In this document: piece by piece, positions 7,439 through 15,419 of the stretch
Layout of the letters: each line of letters starts with the position of its first letter
Numbering within the stretch: position 1 is the stretch's first letter
From: a virus
IMG/VR virus record: IMGVR_UViG_3300020207_003211
Coordinates: 1-36,717 of that record
Length of the DNA: 36,717 nucleotides
Direction: 5' to 3' (one strand)
Position numbers and translations under genes: made by a program
The notes under the pieces: model-generated
Database searches by the model: none
The model's input: the letters and a program-made list of their open reading frames with translations, nothing else
What the model was told of the DNA's origin: nothing

Positions 7439-7469
7439 TATTTATACAATCTTTTTCTAGATTTGTCAA
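7439..7469 (-). promoter_or_regulatory. Combined sigma70 and T4-late promoter of hsp20
   Basis: Minus strand: TTGACA at 7464-7469, a 17-nt spacer, and TATAAA at 7441-7446. The same -10 reads TATAAATA (7439-7446), a perfect T4 late box. One site may therefore serve early host polymerase and late phage polymerase. Confidence 0.75.
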
Positions 7470-7483
7470 GATTGAATAAAAAA

Positions 7484-8626
7484 TTATTTACCAATTGTTG
7501 CAGATTCATACACACTATTATGTGTCTGGGTGCAACGAACAAAGGTAGTACACTTGCTCAAATGCTTTAGTCTGACTGCGCCAGCATAAGTGCAAGTAGA
7601 GCGCACCCCACCAAGTAAATCTTGAATGCTACTCGCCACTGCTCCTCGGTAAGGAACAAGAACCGTTCTTCCTTCACTACTGCGATACTCCTTTAGTCCG
7701 CCAAAATGTTTTTCGTTTGCACTTTTACTACTCATTCCGTAAAATTGTACAAACTTCTTTTCTTCATACACAGACTCAAAGAATCCGTCATCTGTTTTAG
7801 TTACTTCATTAGTTTCGTAAATCTTAGTAATAACTTCGCCGCCGCCTTCATCGTGTCCGGCAAGCATACCGCCTAGCATTACAAAGTCGGCCCCGCCCGC
7901 AAAAGCCTTAGCAATATCGCCAGGACAGGTACAACCACCGTCAGCAATAATATGACCGCCAAGGCCGTGAGCGGCATCAGCGCACTCCATAACGGCACTG
8001 AGTTGTGGATATCCCACACCAGTTTGGATACGAGTAGTGCAAACGCTACCAGGCCCGATACCCACTTTAACAATGTCTGCTCCTGCAAGAATTAATTCCT
8101 CCGTCATTTCGCCTGTAACTACATTACCTGCTATAATTACCATATGTGGATATTGATTACGAAACTTTCTAACAAAGTCTGCAAATCGTTCTGAATACCC
8201 ATTTGCTACATCAATGCAAACATATTTTAAATTACCGTCTACACCTGCATGAACACGCATAAACTTGCCCATGTCATAGTCAGTAATACCAATACTCATT
8301 GCAACATAGTTTGTACGTTCATACATATCTGTATTAAAATAGTCTACAAGCTCTTCTACTGAGTAAGTTTTTACCAAACAAGTAAACAACCCGCCTTCCG
8401 CTAGTTTGTCAGCCATCGCAAATGTACCAACACCGTCCATATTACTTGCCATAATAGGAACGCCACGCCAATGACGATGTTCTACATTGTCTGGAAAGTC
8501 TGGTTCATAGTTGCGGAATGTATATCCTCGTTCTAGGTCCACTTCCTTGCGAGATCCTAGAGTTGAACGCTTCGGACGAATAAGAACATCCTTGTAGTCT
8601 AGTTTAACGTCTTCTTCAATTCTCAT
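7484..8626 (-). CDS. guaC: GMP reductase
   Basis: Converts GMP to IMP with NADPH, returning guanine nucleotides to the purine pool. A TIM-barrel of the IMPDH/GMPR family: [17 protein letters not shown] at the N-terminus, [14 protein letters not shown] with catalytic Cys196 and Thr198, then [38 protein letters not shown]. There is no CBS domain, and the flap sequence is GMPR-like rather than IMPDH-like. At 380 aa it is somewhat longer than E. coli GuaC (347). It overlaps the upstream 2OG-oxygenase gene by 4 nt. It fits with nrdA/nrdB in phage nucleotide supply. Confidence 0.9.
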   Translation of the reverse strand: MRIEEDVKLDYKDVLIRPKRSTLGSRKEVDLERGYTFRNYEPDFPDNVEHRHWRGVPIMASNMDGVGTFAMADKLAEGGLFTCLVKTYSVEELVDYFNTDMYERTNYVAMSIGITDYDMGKFMRVHAGVDGNLKYVCIDVANGYSERFADFVRKFRNQYPHMVIIAGNVVTGEMTEELILAGADIVKVGIGPGSVCTTRIQTGVGYPQLSAVMECADAAHGLGGHIIADGGCTCPGDIAKAFAGGADFVMLGGMLAGHDEGGGEVITKIYETNEVTKTDDGFFESVYEEKKFVQFYGMSSKSANEKHFGGLKEYRSSEGRTVLVPYRGAVASSIQDLLGGVRSTCTYAGAVRLKHLSKCTTFVRCTQTHNSVYESATIGK

Positions 8627-9201
8627 TTCTTTTCACCGTAGTTAAATGATATACTAATTCTATCTTCAGTTGTATAGTTTCCTTGTACACTATGTTTTAG
8701 CCAACTAGGAAAAACATATAACGCATTTGTTTTGGCAGCATAGGTAGCTCTTGTACAACTAAAATATGTTTCTTTTGCAATGTCTGAAGGTATATGATAC
8801 TCTCCATTATCACCACGTTCAAACTGTATATTACCTTGTTCGGGTGTTGCCTGAACATAGTACACACCGCTGAATACACTGCCTACATGATTGTGTAAAT
8901 GATTATAACTTCCGGTTGGGTTTATATTAATCCAAAGATTGTATATTTGTAAATCTTTTAATCCAACTTGAGTAGCACACTCATTAATCTCTGTGTTTAG
9001 ATAATTTACAAGTCTATCTACTTCTTTACACTCATTTGCAACAATATCAGAACTTTGCCAACCACCATGATTACTAATCACTCTACCTTTGTCTGCTGCT
9101 TTTTTTTGATAAGCAAACTCCATTAGTTCGTGATTGTTAACAACATGAGTAGTTGCACTCCAAATTACACTAGGAAACCACAACTCTGTGTGCATTGCCA
9201 T
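8623..9201 (-). CDS. 2OG-Fe(II) oxygenase (TIGR02466-like)
   Basis: Putative 2-oxoglutarate/iron hydroxylase, substrate unknown. The family signature is clear: [18 protein letters not shown] at residues 99-116 (metal-binding His near 103-105), and [16 protein letters not shown] with distal His170, followed by Arg181 in DRISISFNY for 2-oxoglutarate. Length (192 aa) fits the family, which is common in marine myophages. It sits 1 nt downstream of rpsU and overlaps guaC. Confidence 0.85.
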   Translation of the reverse strand: MAMHTELWFPSVIWSATTHVVNNHELMEFAYQKKAADKGRVISNHGGWQSSDIVANECKEVDRLVNYLNTEINECATQVGLKDLQIYNLWININPTGSYNHLHNHVGSVFSGVYYVQATPEQGNIQFERGDNGEYHIPSDIAKETYFSCTRATYAAKTNALYVFPSWLKHSVQGNYTTEDRISISFNYGEKK

Positions 9202-9202
9202 T

Positions 9203-9484
9203 TTAGTAACCTTTTTTTCTAGAAGTAATTGGTCCTAGTTCTTGTTCCATTTTACGCAATTTTTTCATCCAACGTGCTCTGCCAGCAGCCTTTGCTTTTT
9301 TGCGAACTTCACTTGGCTTCACATAATGCTGGCGTTCTCTAATTTCTTGTATAATGCCAGCTTCTGCAACTTTCTTTTTAAATCTACGTAATGCTCCATT
9401 AAAATCACCATTACGTACTTCTACCTTTAGGCCACCAATTTGGTCATTATAGCCTCTATTATTTCTATTGTTGTTTCTCGACAA
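9203..9484 (-). CDS. rpsU: Ribosomal protein bS21
   Basis: Small-subunit protein near the anti-Shine-Dalgarno region. The bS21 core is unmistakable: [20 protein letters not shown], then [23 protein letters not shown] and an Arg/Lys-rich C-terminal helix ([13 protein letters not shown]). The first 15 residues are an Asn/Arg-rich extension. Marine phages, including pelagiphages, are known to carry bS21, which may replace the host copy on ribosomes. It overlaps the upstream gene by 20 nt but has its own consensus promoter inside that gene. Confidence 0.96.
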   Translation of the reverse strand: MSRNNNRNNRGYNDQIGGLKVEVRNGDFNGALRRFKKKVAEAGIIQEIRERQHYVKPSEVRKKAKAAGRARWMKKLRKMEQELGPITSRKKGY

Positions 9485-9863
9485 TTGAGCCTCCTATTTT
9501 TGACTTCAAGAAATCTAAATCAAATATTTGTTTTTTACTAATAACATTATAGTACGAACCACTACCATTTGTCAACCAATAAGTTGAGTCTTTGGATATC
9601 ATAAAACTAATAAGATCTCTAACTACTGCTGTACAATTATCCACATCAATAATTGTATAATCGCAAAGAGCTTGAACATCAAACAACCATTCTATTTCAT
9701 GATCCTTTTCTAGTTCATATAGATATATGTGGATATTGCAGTCGTATTCTGCTAGAATATTTTGTAATTGTTCTTTGATTTTGCTAGTTGGATATACTAA
9801 TAAAATTGATGTTTCAGAAGTGTATAACTTATCTGTGGGTGTAATTAAAGTAATATTACTCAT
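9465..9863 (-). CDS. Hypothetical protein, 132 aa
   Basis: Not recognised. Predicted soluble alpha/beta protein ([23 protein letters not shown]..., [19 protein letters not shown]), loosely like a receiver or Rossmann-type arrangement of strands and helices, but no motif supports a function. It overlaps the coiled-coil membrane protein gene by 8 nt (ATGAGTAA) and rpsU by 20 nt, so it is translated in the same operon. Confidence 0.7.
   Translation of the reverse strand: MSNITLITPTDKLYTSETSILLVYPTSKIKEQLQNILAEYDCNIHIYLYELEKDHEIEWLFDVQALCDYTIIDVDNCTAVVRDLISFMISKDSTYWLTNGSGSYYNVISKKQIFDLDFLKSKIGGSIVEKQQ
9546..9575 (-). promoter_or_regulatory. Consensus sigma70 promoter for rpsU
   Basis: Minus strand: TTGACA (9570-9575), an 18-nt spacer and TATAAT (9546-9551). 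Both boxes are perfect consensus and lie inside the upstream coding region, about 60 nt before the rpsU start. Confidence 0.75.
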
Positions 9864-11664
9864 CTTTTGACCGTATGTTCTTCCAAATTCCTGTTTTATC
9901 TTGTTCTTCGTTTTGTATATATCCTTCTACACGTTCCTCAGTTTCTAACCTGACTTGACTACCATTGTCTTTCATCATGTAAGATTTTTTAGGAACAATT
10001 ACATATTTTTCCCAAGGAAGTTCGTCTATCTTGCCTTCAAGATATAGGTCTTTAAAAAACTTTAAACTTAGTGTTGGATTTTTATCTTTCCACTGTTGCT
10101 TGGCTGATTGCCATTCTTCAGTTTGATCTAGTTCGTCTAACTCAGCTTCTGTTAGTCTTGATTGTCCCGTAGACTCTTCCGTTTTTAACGATGAGTCCTT
10201 TTTTTTAGAGTCTACTTGAGTGTCTTCGACATCAGTTTGTATTTCTGGCTGTTCCAGTTCTGTATCCACTGCATCTGCCACGGTAGGATTGTCTTCTGAT
10301 AAAGGCTCTCCCACAACATCATCTGCTGTAATATAATCTCTTGCAACATCATCTATTGCCCTTTCTTCTGGTTGAGGATCTTCTTTTGTTTCCTCTTCTT
10401 CAGCAGGCGGCTCAGGAGTGTCAACAGTAAAACCAGGGTTGTCAACTATTCGCTGTGCTCTTGCTTGCTCGTATTGCCGAAGACGCTCACCGCTATCATC
10501 TTTGAGCTTGCGTCTCCACTCAAAGGTATATTGGCTTGCTATTAGCAATAAGACTGCTAGTGGATCAAATACAAATATGATTGTAATAATGACCCAACGA
10601 ACTGCTTCTTCTAACATATTGTTGTCAGCAGTTTCGCCGTAGATAAATTCAGCAATGTATTTGATAGGTCCTACTTCTGCTTCTAATTTGCGGTATTCGC
10701 TTTCTAATTGAATCTTTTCTTCAGTCAGTCGATCGATCTCAGAAGATGCATTTCGAACTCGTTCGTTTTGTTCGTCTATACTCTTTTGGATTTCTTCTGC
10801 GTTATCTGCGTTAGCTAATTGTGTTCTTAAACGTTCTATTAGTGCTTGACTGTTTGCTACTTGGTCTTCAGCACTTTTACGTAGTCTTTGTATTTCGTCA
10901 CGAGCGGCTATTACAGTTGGTGAGTTAGCGGCATCTTGTATTTTAGTTAACCATTCTGCACGTTCAGCGTCTTTTTCGTCCTGCCAGTCGCCAATCTTTT
11001 CTGCTGTGTTTTTACCAAAGATACCATCAGCACTTGCGCCAATCATTTGTTGTGCTTTTTTTGTTTCGCCGTTATCAATATAACCTTGCAGTGTAGCAAT
11101 TTCTGCATCAATCTTGTCTAATTCATCTTGGAATAGTTTTGTTACACCCGCAATGATTGCATTTTGTTCATCAATAGCAGGCTGGATACGTTCAAATGCT
11201 TTGTCAATACGCTCTTGTTCTTTGTCAATTTGATTTTGAATATTAGTATCAGAACCAGTACCACTTGTTTCAAGTTGACGTATTCTGTTTTCTGCACGAC
11301 CAACAATACCTAAGTTACGATCTATCTCGTTTTGTATTGTTTCAACTCGTGCTAAGTTATCTGTACTTTGTGCAGTTTGTTCAATGTGTGCTTTAGATAA
11401 GAAACCAAAAATACCCATACTTGTAATAAGCATGAGTACAATAACTGCTGTGCTTAGGTATGTTTTTAGCCACCACGTAGCCTGTTTCCAATAACGGTGT
11501 AACCAAACTGCTGTAACAAGTTTGGATACTTCAAGTACACCGCCCATAATCATAATAGGCAAAGCCGCGGCAGCAAAAATAGCAACAAGGCCAGCTACCG
11601 AATAGTAAATTGCTACTGCCGATATGCTAAGGGCAGTAATTAGTGTTAATATTCCTAAAAGCAT
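9856..11664 (-). CDS. Membrane protein with long coiled coil
   Basis: 602 aa. About three to four N-terminal membrane helices lie between residues 1 and 90. A long Glu/Lys/Arg/Gln-rich coiled coil (about 95-340) follows, then a further hydrophobic pair near 355-385 (WVIITIIFVFDPLAVLLLIA), and an acidic, Pro/Glu-rich C-terminal tail. Inside the coiled region ADGIFGKNTAEKIGDWQ resembles part of the PG_binding_1 peptidoglycan-binding motif. The neighbours are lipoproteins and a SleB hydrolase, so an envelope or lysis-timing role is possible. Function unknown. Confidence 0.75.
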   Translation of the reverse strand: MLLGILTLITALSISAVAIYYSVAGLVAIFAAAALPIMIMGGVLEVSKLVTAVWLHRYWKQATWWLKTYLSTAVIVLMLITSMGIFGFLSKAHIEQTAQSTDNLARVETIQNEIDRNLGIVGRAENRIRQLETSGTGSDTNIQNQIDKEQERIDKAFERIQPAIDEQNAIIAGVTKLFQDELDKIDAEIATLQGYIDNGETKKAQQMIGASADGIFGKNTAEKIGDWQDEKDAERAEWLTKIQDAANSPTVIAARDEIQRLRKSAEDQVANSQALIERLRTQLANADNAEEIQKSIDEQNERVRNASSEIDRLTEEKIQLESEYRKLEAEVGPIKYIAEFIYGETADNNMLEEAVRWVIITIIFVFDPLAVLLLIASQYTFEWRRKLKDDSGERLRQYEQARAQRIVDNPGFTVDTPEPPAEEEETKEDPQPEERAIDDVARDYITADDVVGEPLSEDNPTVADAVDTELEQPEIQTDVEDTQVDSKKKDSSLKTEESTGQSRLTEAELDELDQTEEWQSAKQQWKDKNPTLSLKFFKDLYLEGKIDELPWEKYVIVPKKSYMMKDNGSQVRLETEERVEGYIQNEEQDKTGIWKNIRSKDE

Positions 11665-11685
11665 AGTAATTTATTTAACCTTAAT

Positions 11686-11985
11686 TTATCTGTCATAAAA
11701 CTTCCACTTATTATCGTTACCATAACAGGCTTCAATTTTTTTAGATTTTTGTTTGTAAGTATTACTAATTAACACATGACAGAGATTAGGCTTAATCATT
11801 ACAATTCGTATAACACCTTCTTCGTCGTCTGTGTGCCATTTACAACTATTTCCTGGCTGACCGTTGTCTAATAACATATACATACAAGTATCATGTTCAA
11901 CGTGAGCTTGTTTACTCATGCCAGTAAAAGTACTACAACCAGTAAGACTAGCGACTAGGAAACTTATGAAAATCGCCGTTTTCAT
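11686..11985 (-). CDS. Small lipoprotein, 99 aa
   Basis: Lipoprotein signal with lipobox LTGC (Cys17), then a small Cys-containing domain with four further Cys (CMYML, CKWHTD, NLCHVL, EACYGN) that could form disulfides in the periplasm. Not recognised. It overlaps the next lipoprotein gene upstream by 38 nt. With its two neighbours it could act at the outer membrane, for example as a spanin-like or exclusion protein (inference). Confidence 0.7.
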   Translation of the reverse strand: MKTAIFISFLVASLTGCSTFTGMSKQAHVEHDTCMYMLLDNGQPGNSCKWHTDDEEGVIRIVMIKPNLCHVLISNTYKQKSKKIEACYGNDNKWKFYDR

Positions 11986-12271
11986 CCCAACAAATAACTC
12001 CTCTTATAGTTTTTCTTGACCCGTTAATAAAAGCATCAGGATTCCTATACTGTCTGCAAGTTTTGAAATCAATGCCTTGACGTTTAGCAATTTCTATTGG
12101 ATCGTTAGTACACTTCTCGTTAGTTTTTAGATCATGATTGCCGTTATGAGTTGTAGTTTCTTTGTTCACAACACAATCTAATGTTGCTTCAACCGGAACA
12201 AAGTCAGGAGTGCTAGAACATCCTCCTAGCAATAGTCCTAGTACTACTATGCTAATTAGGTAGTGTTTCAT
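11948..12271 (-). CDS. Small lipoprotein, 107 aa
   Basis: Signal peptide with lipobox LGGC (Cys18). The mature part has four Cys (LDCVVN, EKCTND, KTCRQY, VICWDE), likely two disulfide bonds. No family recognised. It overlaps both neighbouring lipoprotein genes (20 and 38 nt), so the three are co-translated. Confidence 0.7.
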   Translation of the reverse strand: MKHYLISIVVLGLLLGGCSSTPDFVPVEATLDCVVNKETTTHNGNHDLKTNEKCTNDPIEIAKRQGIDFKTCRQYRNPDAFINGSRKTIRGVICWDENGDFHKFPSR

Positions 12272-12734
12272 TATGCGCCAACACTTGATCTACAGGAACT
12301 TTAATTTTGACAAAGGTTACAAATTTACCTTGATATGGATATACAACCTTTTCAATAATTTCGTATTCTACAAGTTTAGACGGTACAATTCTATTAGTAC
12401 GTTCTAGCCTATTATCTTTAGTATCATTATCATATACTAATGATGCATCACTAGTAACTACACCGTTGATACGATCTGCTATTTTACTTTTTGCATTTAG
12501 GATTGCACTGTTTGTAGAATGCTCTCCAAATGTATCAATTGATGTACCGCAACCTACTAGGTTTTGTTCTCTCCAGAATAACTTATACCATTCATCAGTT
12601 GTGTATTGATCGCATTGATCATACCATTTAGGTACTTTATATACTGTTTGTTCTTCGTAGGTAGTCATGCTAGAACATGCACCTAGTGTAGCCAATAATG
12701 CTACTGCGGTTAGTGATTTTAATGTGCCTTTCAT
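12252..12734 (-). CDS. LPP20-like lipoprotein, 160 aa
   Basis: Lipobox LGAC (Cys20). The region STNSAILNAKSKIADRINGVV and the following beta segments resemble LPP20-type outer-membrane lipoproteins. The segment after the lipid anchor (PKWYDQCDQYTTDEWYKLFW) is aromatic-rich. It is first in a run of three overlapping lipoprotein genes and is preceded by a sigma70-type promoter at 12771-12799. The LPP20 match is by eye only. Confidence 0.65.
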   Translation of the reverse strand: MKGTLKSLTAVALLATLGACSSMTTYEEQTVYKVPKWYDQCDQYTTDEWYKLFWREQNLVGCGTSIDTFGEHSTNSAILNAKSKIADRINGVVTSDASLVYDNDTKDNRLERTNRIVPSKLVEYEIIEKVVYPYQGKFVTFVKIKVPVDQVLAHNETLPN

Positions 12735-12770
12735 CTATGCCTCCAATAAGGATGTTAGTTTTATTTTAAT

Positions 12771-12799
12771 AGTATATACAACTATAGGTCAAAAGTCAA
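12771..12799 (-). promoter_or_regulatory. Sigma70-type promoter before lipoprotein operon
   Basis: Minus strand: TTGACT (12794-12799), 17-nt spacer, TATACT (12771-12776), about 37 nt before the start at 12734. It shares the upstream ACCAAAA stretch with the promoter at 13818-13846. Confidence 0.7.
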
Positions 12800-12813
12800 G
12801 AGTTTTTGGTAAA

Positions 12814-13314
12814 CTACTTCCATCGATAAAAGATATGAACACCAATTCGTCCTACAAGTTGTAGATCTCTTGCCCACTCTGGTCCTACATAGTGTGCATG
12901 GTAGTGTGTTGCACCTTGGGTGATACCACGATAGTCATCATAGTAAAACATCATATATGCTGTTTGTTGTGCGGCTACCCAGGCATCTTTATCTCGAGGA
13001 TAGTCTGACTTGCCATCACAATACCAACTGAACTGACAACGATTGCGCACCATACGTCCGTCTGCATACTGTTTGCCTTGTTTAACTACTGCACAAATTG
13101 TATCTGGATAGCGATCGTCTTTGACACGGTTCAAAACTACATCTGCTACTGCCGCTTGATCTGCTAGATTACTTCCTCGTGCTTCGTAATAAATGTTTTG
13201 TGCAAGACACCAAACTTCTGGTTCATTGTCTGCATCAAATAAAACATTCATATTTGCTTTTGCTGCCATAGGATATGACACTAGCACAAGAAGTGCTATG
13301 ATTAGATTTTTCAT
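12814..13314 (-). CDS. SleB-type cell wall hydrolase, probable endolysin
   Basis: Cleaves peptidoglycan, probably as the phage lysin. After a signal peptide (residues 1-20, ending AAKA) comes the Hydrolase_2/SleB domain: EVWCLAQNIYYEARGS with catalytic Glu44, then DQAAVADVVLNRVKDDRYPDTICAVVKQ, CQFSWYCDG and THYHAHYVGPEWA. The start at 13314 is chosen over 13332 because GAGGGA lies in front of it and the late promoter box ends at 13333. The signal peptide suggests Sec-dependent export (a SAR-like or secreted endolysin) rather than holin-dependent release. Confidence 0.9.
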   Translation of the reverse strand: MKNLIIALLVLVSYPMAAKANMNVLFDADNEPEVWCLAQNIYYEARGSNLADQAAVADVVLNRVKDDRYPDTICAVVKQGKQYADGRMVRNRCQFSWYCDGKSDYPRDKDAWVAAQQTAYMMFYYDDYRGITQGATHYHAHYVGPEWARDLQLVGRIGVHIFYRWK

Positions 13315-13332
13315 GATTTTTCCCTCGCTCAA

Positions 13333-13340
13333 TATTTATC
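13333..13340 (-). promoter_or_regulatory. Late-type promoter GATAAATA
   Basis: The minus-strand box lies 19 nt before the hydrolase start at 13314 and overlaps the end of the upstream gene. It sets lysin expression to late infection. Confidence 0.6.
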
Positions 13341-13785
13341 GACGCATTTTTGCTATTTCTTCGGCTTGCTTGGTTCCTCGCATAATTGGGACTGCGTTGG
13401 ACTTGTGCATTGTTGCGATTCCAACGATGAGGTCTCCTGTGTATTTGAGGGGCTCTTTTTTTGGTGCGTATCCTGCGGTGGGTATTGTGTCCGACGTTTT
13501 GATGCTTGAATTGCTCGTTGTGTCGCGGACATACGGTTTACTCGGCGCATAAGGCTTGAACTCCTTTTCTTCCTTTTTACGTTTGGGTGGGTTGCCTGAA
13601 ATATAGGCTAGATAATCATCAAATGTTTCGTACTGCAAACTGTGCATATGCTGTTTACGCATACGTTTGTTGTACTGACGCCACTCGACTTGTAGTTCTT
13701 CAAGGCGCTTTTGCGATAGTTGTTTCTTCTTACGCTTCTTGTAGTTGGTCGTAGTCATATACGGCCCTACCAAATGCATAGTCAT
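13336..13785 (-). CDS. Conserved phage hypothetical protein, 149 aa
   Basis: Basic N-terminal half (NYKKRKKKQLSQKRLEELQ, helical) and a C-terminal segment LIVGIATMHKSNAVPIMRG that I recall from T4-like cyanophage proteins of unknown function. The start at 13785 is set by GCAGGAG 7 nt upstream. That ribosome site is part of a long hairpin (13792-13831) and is followed directly by a T-run. The C-terminal half uses many C-ending codons (CCC, CTC, ATC), unlike the neighbours. Confidence 0.7.
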   Translation of the reverse strand: MTMHLVGPYMTTTNYKKRKKKQLSQKRLEELQVEWRQYNKRMRKQHMHSLQYETFDDYLAYISGNPPKRKKEEKEFKPYAPSKPYVRDTTSNSSIKTSDTIPTAGYAPKKEPLKYTGDLIVGIATMHKSNAVPIMRGTKQAEEIAKMRR

Positions 13786-13791
13786 AAAAAA

Positions 13792-13831
13792 ACTCCTGCT
13801 ATTGTTAATACTCTAACAGTATAGCAGGAGT
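13792..13831 (-). terminator. Hairpin that is both terminator and ribosome-site trap
   Basis: ATAGCAGGAGT (13821-13831 on +) and ACTCCTGCTAT (13792-13802) form an 11-bp perfect stem, extended by TGTTA/TAACA with a 2-nt bulge and a 6-nt loop. On the minus strand the stem is followed by seven T, as in an intrinsic terminator. The same 3' arm holds the AGGAG ribosome site of the gene at 13785. Confidence 0.7.
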
Positions 13832-13846
13832 CAGATTTAAAGTCAA
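13818..13846 (-). promoter_or_regulatory. Sigma70-type promoter inside the hairpin
   Basis: Minus strand: TTGACT (13841-13846), 17-nt spacer, TATACT (13818-13823). The spacer and -10 box cover the 5' arm of the hairpin, so transcription should begin near 13811. Such RNA lacks the 5' arm and leaves the ribosome site free. Confidence 0.7.
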
Positions 13847-13861
13847 TCTATTTTGGTAAAA

Positions 13862-14134
13862 TTATGCAGCGAATGCTCTTCTTTTCATAATTTTATATGT
13901 AGCAGTTGGTCTGCCTGGCATGTCGTTAGAGCTAGACTCTACTACTCTTACGTCAAAACCTTGCTCTCTTAGCTCAGTTAATCTTGCACCTGGGCTCATA
14001 ATATCTAACTTATCTTCTAAGTCAAATGTAGTAAATGTTTTACCATTTCCCCAGTAGTTTTGTAAGATTTTTTGGTTTTGTGTACCTTCTTTAAAGAACT
14101 TAGTACCGACTGCTTTAGTTTTAGCTTTTGCCAT
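13862..14134 (-). CDS. Small helix-turn-helix protein
   Basis: About 90 aa. The start at 14134 is chosen because AGGAG lies 7 nt upstream. The core TFDLEDKLDIMSPGARLTELREQGFDVRVVES fits a phage winged-helix family (HTH_39-like) in which 'RL.ELR..G' forms the recognition helix. The N-terminus is Lys-rich and the C-terminus ends TYKIMKRRAFAA. It has its own consensus-like promoter at 14184-14212 and a terminator downstream, so it is a separate early unit and may be a regulator (inference). Confidence 0.75.
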   Translation of the reverse strand: MAKAKTKAVGTKFFKEGTQNQKILQNYWGNGKTFTTFDLEDKLDIMSPGARLTELREQGFDVRVVESSSNDMPGRPTATYKIMKRRAFAA

Positions 14135-14183
14135 GTTACTTCTCCTTTTTATTATTTGTGTTATAAAGTTTAACATAGCCTAT

Positions 14184-14212
14184 AGTATAGCGCAATATTA
14201 TTACAAAGTCAA
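14184..14212 (-). promoter_or_regulatory. Sigma70-type promoter before the HTH gene
   Basis: Minus strand: TTGACT (14207-14212), 17-nt spacer, TATACT (14184-14189), about 50 nt before the start at 14134. The flank CCAAAATAGRTTGACTTT is shared with the promoter at 13818-13846. Confidence 0.75.
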
Positions 14213-14811
14213 CCTATTTTGGACGGATCCATAAAAACTAGGTTATTGTACCATTCTGTATCTGCTCTATATAGTTCTTGTGCTCTTTTTAGCGTATAAT
14301 CCTTTAGATCACGATCTATAGTATCCCAAAATCCAATATACTCATCTTTATTGCGCTTTGGTTTATAATACTTTTGCCCTAAGAAATACGGATTAATATC
14401 TTCCATTCTAAGATATTTCCATTCACAATTAAAGCGTTTTAATACAACTTTTGGCCAATGACATTGAAATGCTGTATGCCCGTCATAGTGTATTTTATAG
14501 TATGCCGTAGAAAAATAATCATCAATAAATTCTTTATCAATATTTTTTTGACACCAAGATTGAAAGTGTTTGTTTTTTAGTCTATGTTTTTGGAACAGTT
14601 CTTTTACATGTTGCTTATCAAACCAACTCATAAATCTTTGTATAGGTTCTCTAGCAATTTGTAAAACATAATCTGGCTTGCTAGGATTGTTAACACTGTG
14701 AAGTGTTGTATATCCTAAAGAGTTAGCAAGGGGAGTAAAAAATTTAGTTCCCCCTGCATAACTAAGAACAATTAATCTATTTTGATTTTTGTCGTGAAAT
14801 ATTCTACTCAT
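14209..14811 (-). CDS. Sulfotransferase-family-like protein
   Basis: 200 aa. LIVLSYAGGTKF near residue 14 resembles the 5'-phosphosulfate loop, and QIAREPIQRFMSWF resembles the 3'-phosphate motif (RxPxxRxxSxY) of PAPS sulfotransferases. The rest is aromatic and basic, typical of the family. Substrate unknown; marine phage copies are thought to modify cell-surface or phage glycans. It overlaps the -35 region of the HTH promoter at its 3' end. Motif-level match only. Confidence 0.65.
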   Translation of the reverse strand: MSRIFHDKNQNRLIVLSYAGGTKFFTPLANSLGYTTLHSVNNPSKPDYVLQIAREPIQRFMSWFDKQHVKELFQKHRLKNKHFQSWCQKNIDKEFIDDYFSTAYYKIHYDGHTAFQCHWPKVVLKRFNCEWKYLRMEDINPYFLGQKYYKPKRNKDEYIGFWDTIDRDLKDYTLKRAQELYRADTEWYNNLVFMDPSKIG

Positions 14812-14830
14812 AACTGAGTATTTACATTTA

Positions 14831-15319
14831 CTAGTCTTTGTCTTCCATTAGTTTGACTGCTTCGTCGTATTCTTCTTGACTAACAATGCCTTCACGTAAT
14901 AGTTTTTGTCTGTTGGCCTGGTGTTTAATTTGTATTTCTTCTTTGCTTCCGCCAAAGTATGCAACACAATGTCCTTCTTCAATCATTATGTCTGTTACCT
15001 TTTCACGCTGGCCTTCGTAGCGTTCTACATAAAAGTCGCCTAAGATACGTCCAAACTTGCCTTTCATATCTTCGCCGTGTTTGTTTTCTGTAGTAATAAG
15101 TTTGCCGCCTTCTGCTAACAGTTCTTTTAATCTGTTTTTGGCTGCTGTACCAAATAGTTTTTCTACTTTGTCGCTTGTTCTTGACTCTGGTGTGTCAATG
15201 CCCATAATGCGTACACGCTCGTCTTTTAGCCAAATGCCAAAGCCTAAGTCAATGTCTACATCAACTGTATCGCCATCTACACATTTTAGTAAAATTACAT
15301 CATATTCATTTTGTGTCAT
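14831..15319 (-). CDS. Thermonuclease (SNase-like) protein
   Basis: Staphylococcal-nuclease fold: VDGDTVDVDIDLGF (residues 14-27), RVRIMGIDTPESR (Arg38 and Glu45 at catalytic positions) and GKFGRILGDFYV with the second arginine. No signal peptide, so it acts in the cytoplasm or virion. The C-terminal ~30 residues form an acidic helix outside the domain. AGAGGG precedes the start, with a CTAAATA late-like box at 15353-15359. Confidence 0.9.
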   Translation of the reverse strand: MTQNEYDVILLKCVDGDTVDVDIDLGFGIWLKDERVRIMGIDTPESRTSDKVEKLFGTAAKNRLKELLAEGGKLITTENKHGEDMKGKFGRILGDFYVERYEGQREKVTDIMIEEGHCVAYFGGSKEEIQIKHQANRQKLLREGIVSQEEYDEAVKLMEDKD

Positions 15320-15352
15320 TCGGATTGCCCTCTCTAAGTAATATGCCCATAT

Positions 15353-15359
15353 TATTTAG
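15353..15359 (-). promoter_or_regulatory. Late-like promoter variant CTAAATA
   Basis: The minus strand reads TTGACTAAATAATATG about 35 nt before the nuclease start. The box differs from TATAAATA, but the same variant occurs before other genes (30032-30038, 33116-33122). Confidence 0.4.
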
Positions 15360-15361
15360 TC

Positions 15362-15392
15362 AAAAATAAAGGGGCAAGTTTCCCTGCCCCTT
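15362..15392 (-). terminator. Intrinsic terminator
   Basis: On the minus strand AAGGGGCA / TGCCCCTT form an 8-bp stem with an 8-nt loop, followed by TTTATTTTT. It ends the transcript of the outer-membrane-like gene at 15420. Confidence 0.85.
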
Positions 15393-15419
15393 GACACCGC
15401 TTTGTTCTGTGTGTTTATC

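Noticed and set aside
7484-8626. IMP dehydrogenase instead of GMP reductase
   Set aside because: No CBS domains, and the sequence GGMLAGHDE after the active site is GMP-reductase-like.
13792-13831. Plain terminator only
   Set aside because: The same arm carries the ribosome site of the next gene and overlaps a promoter, so a single-role call would miss most of what is visible.
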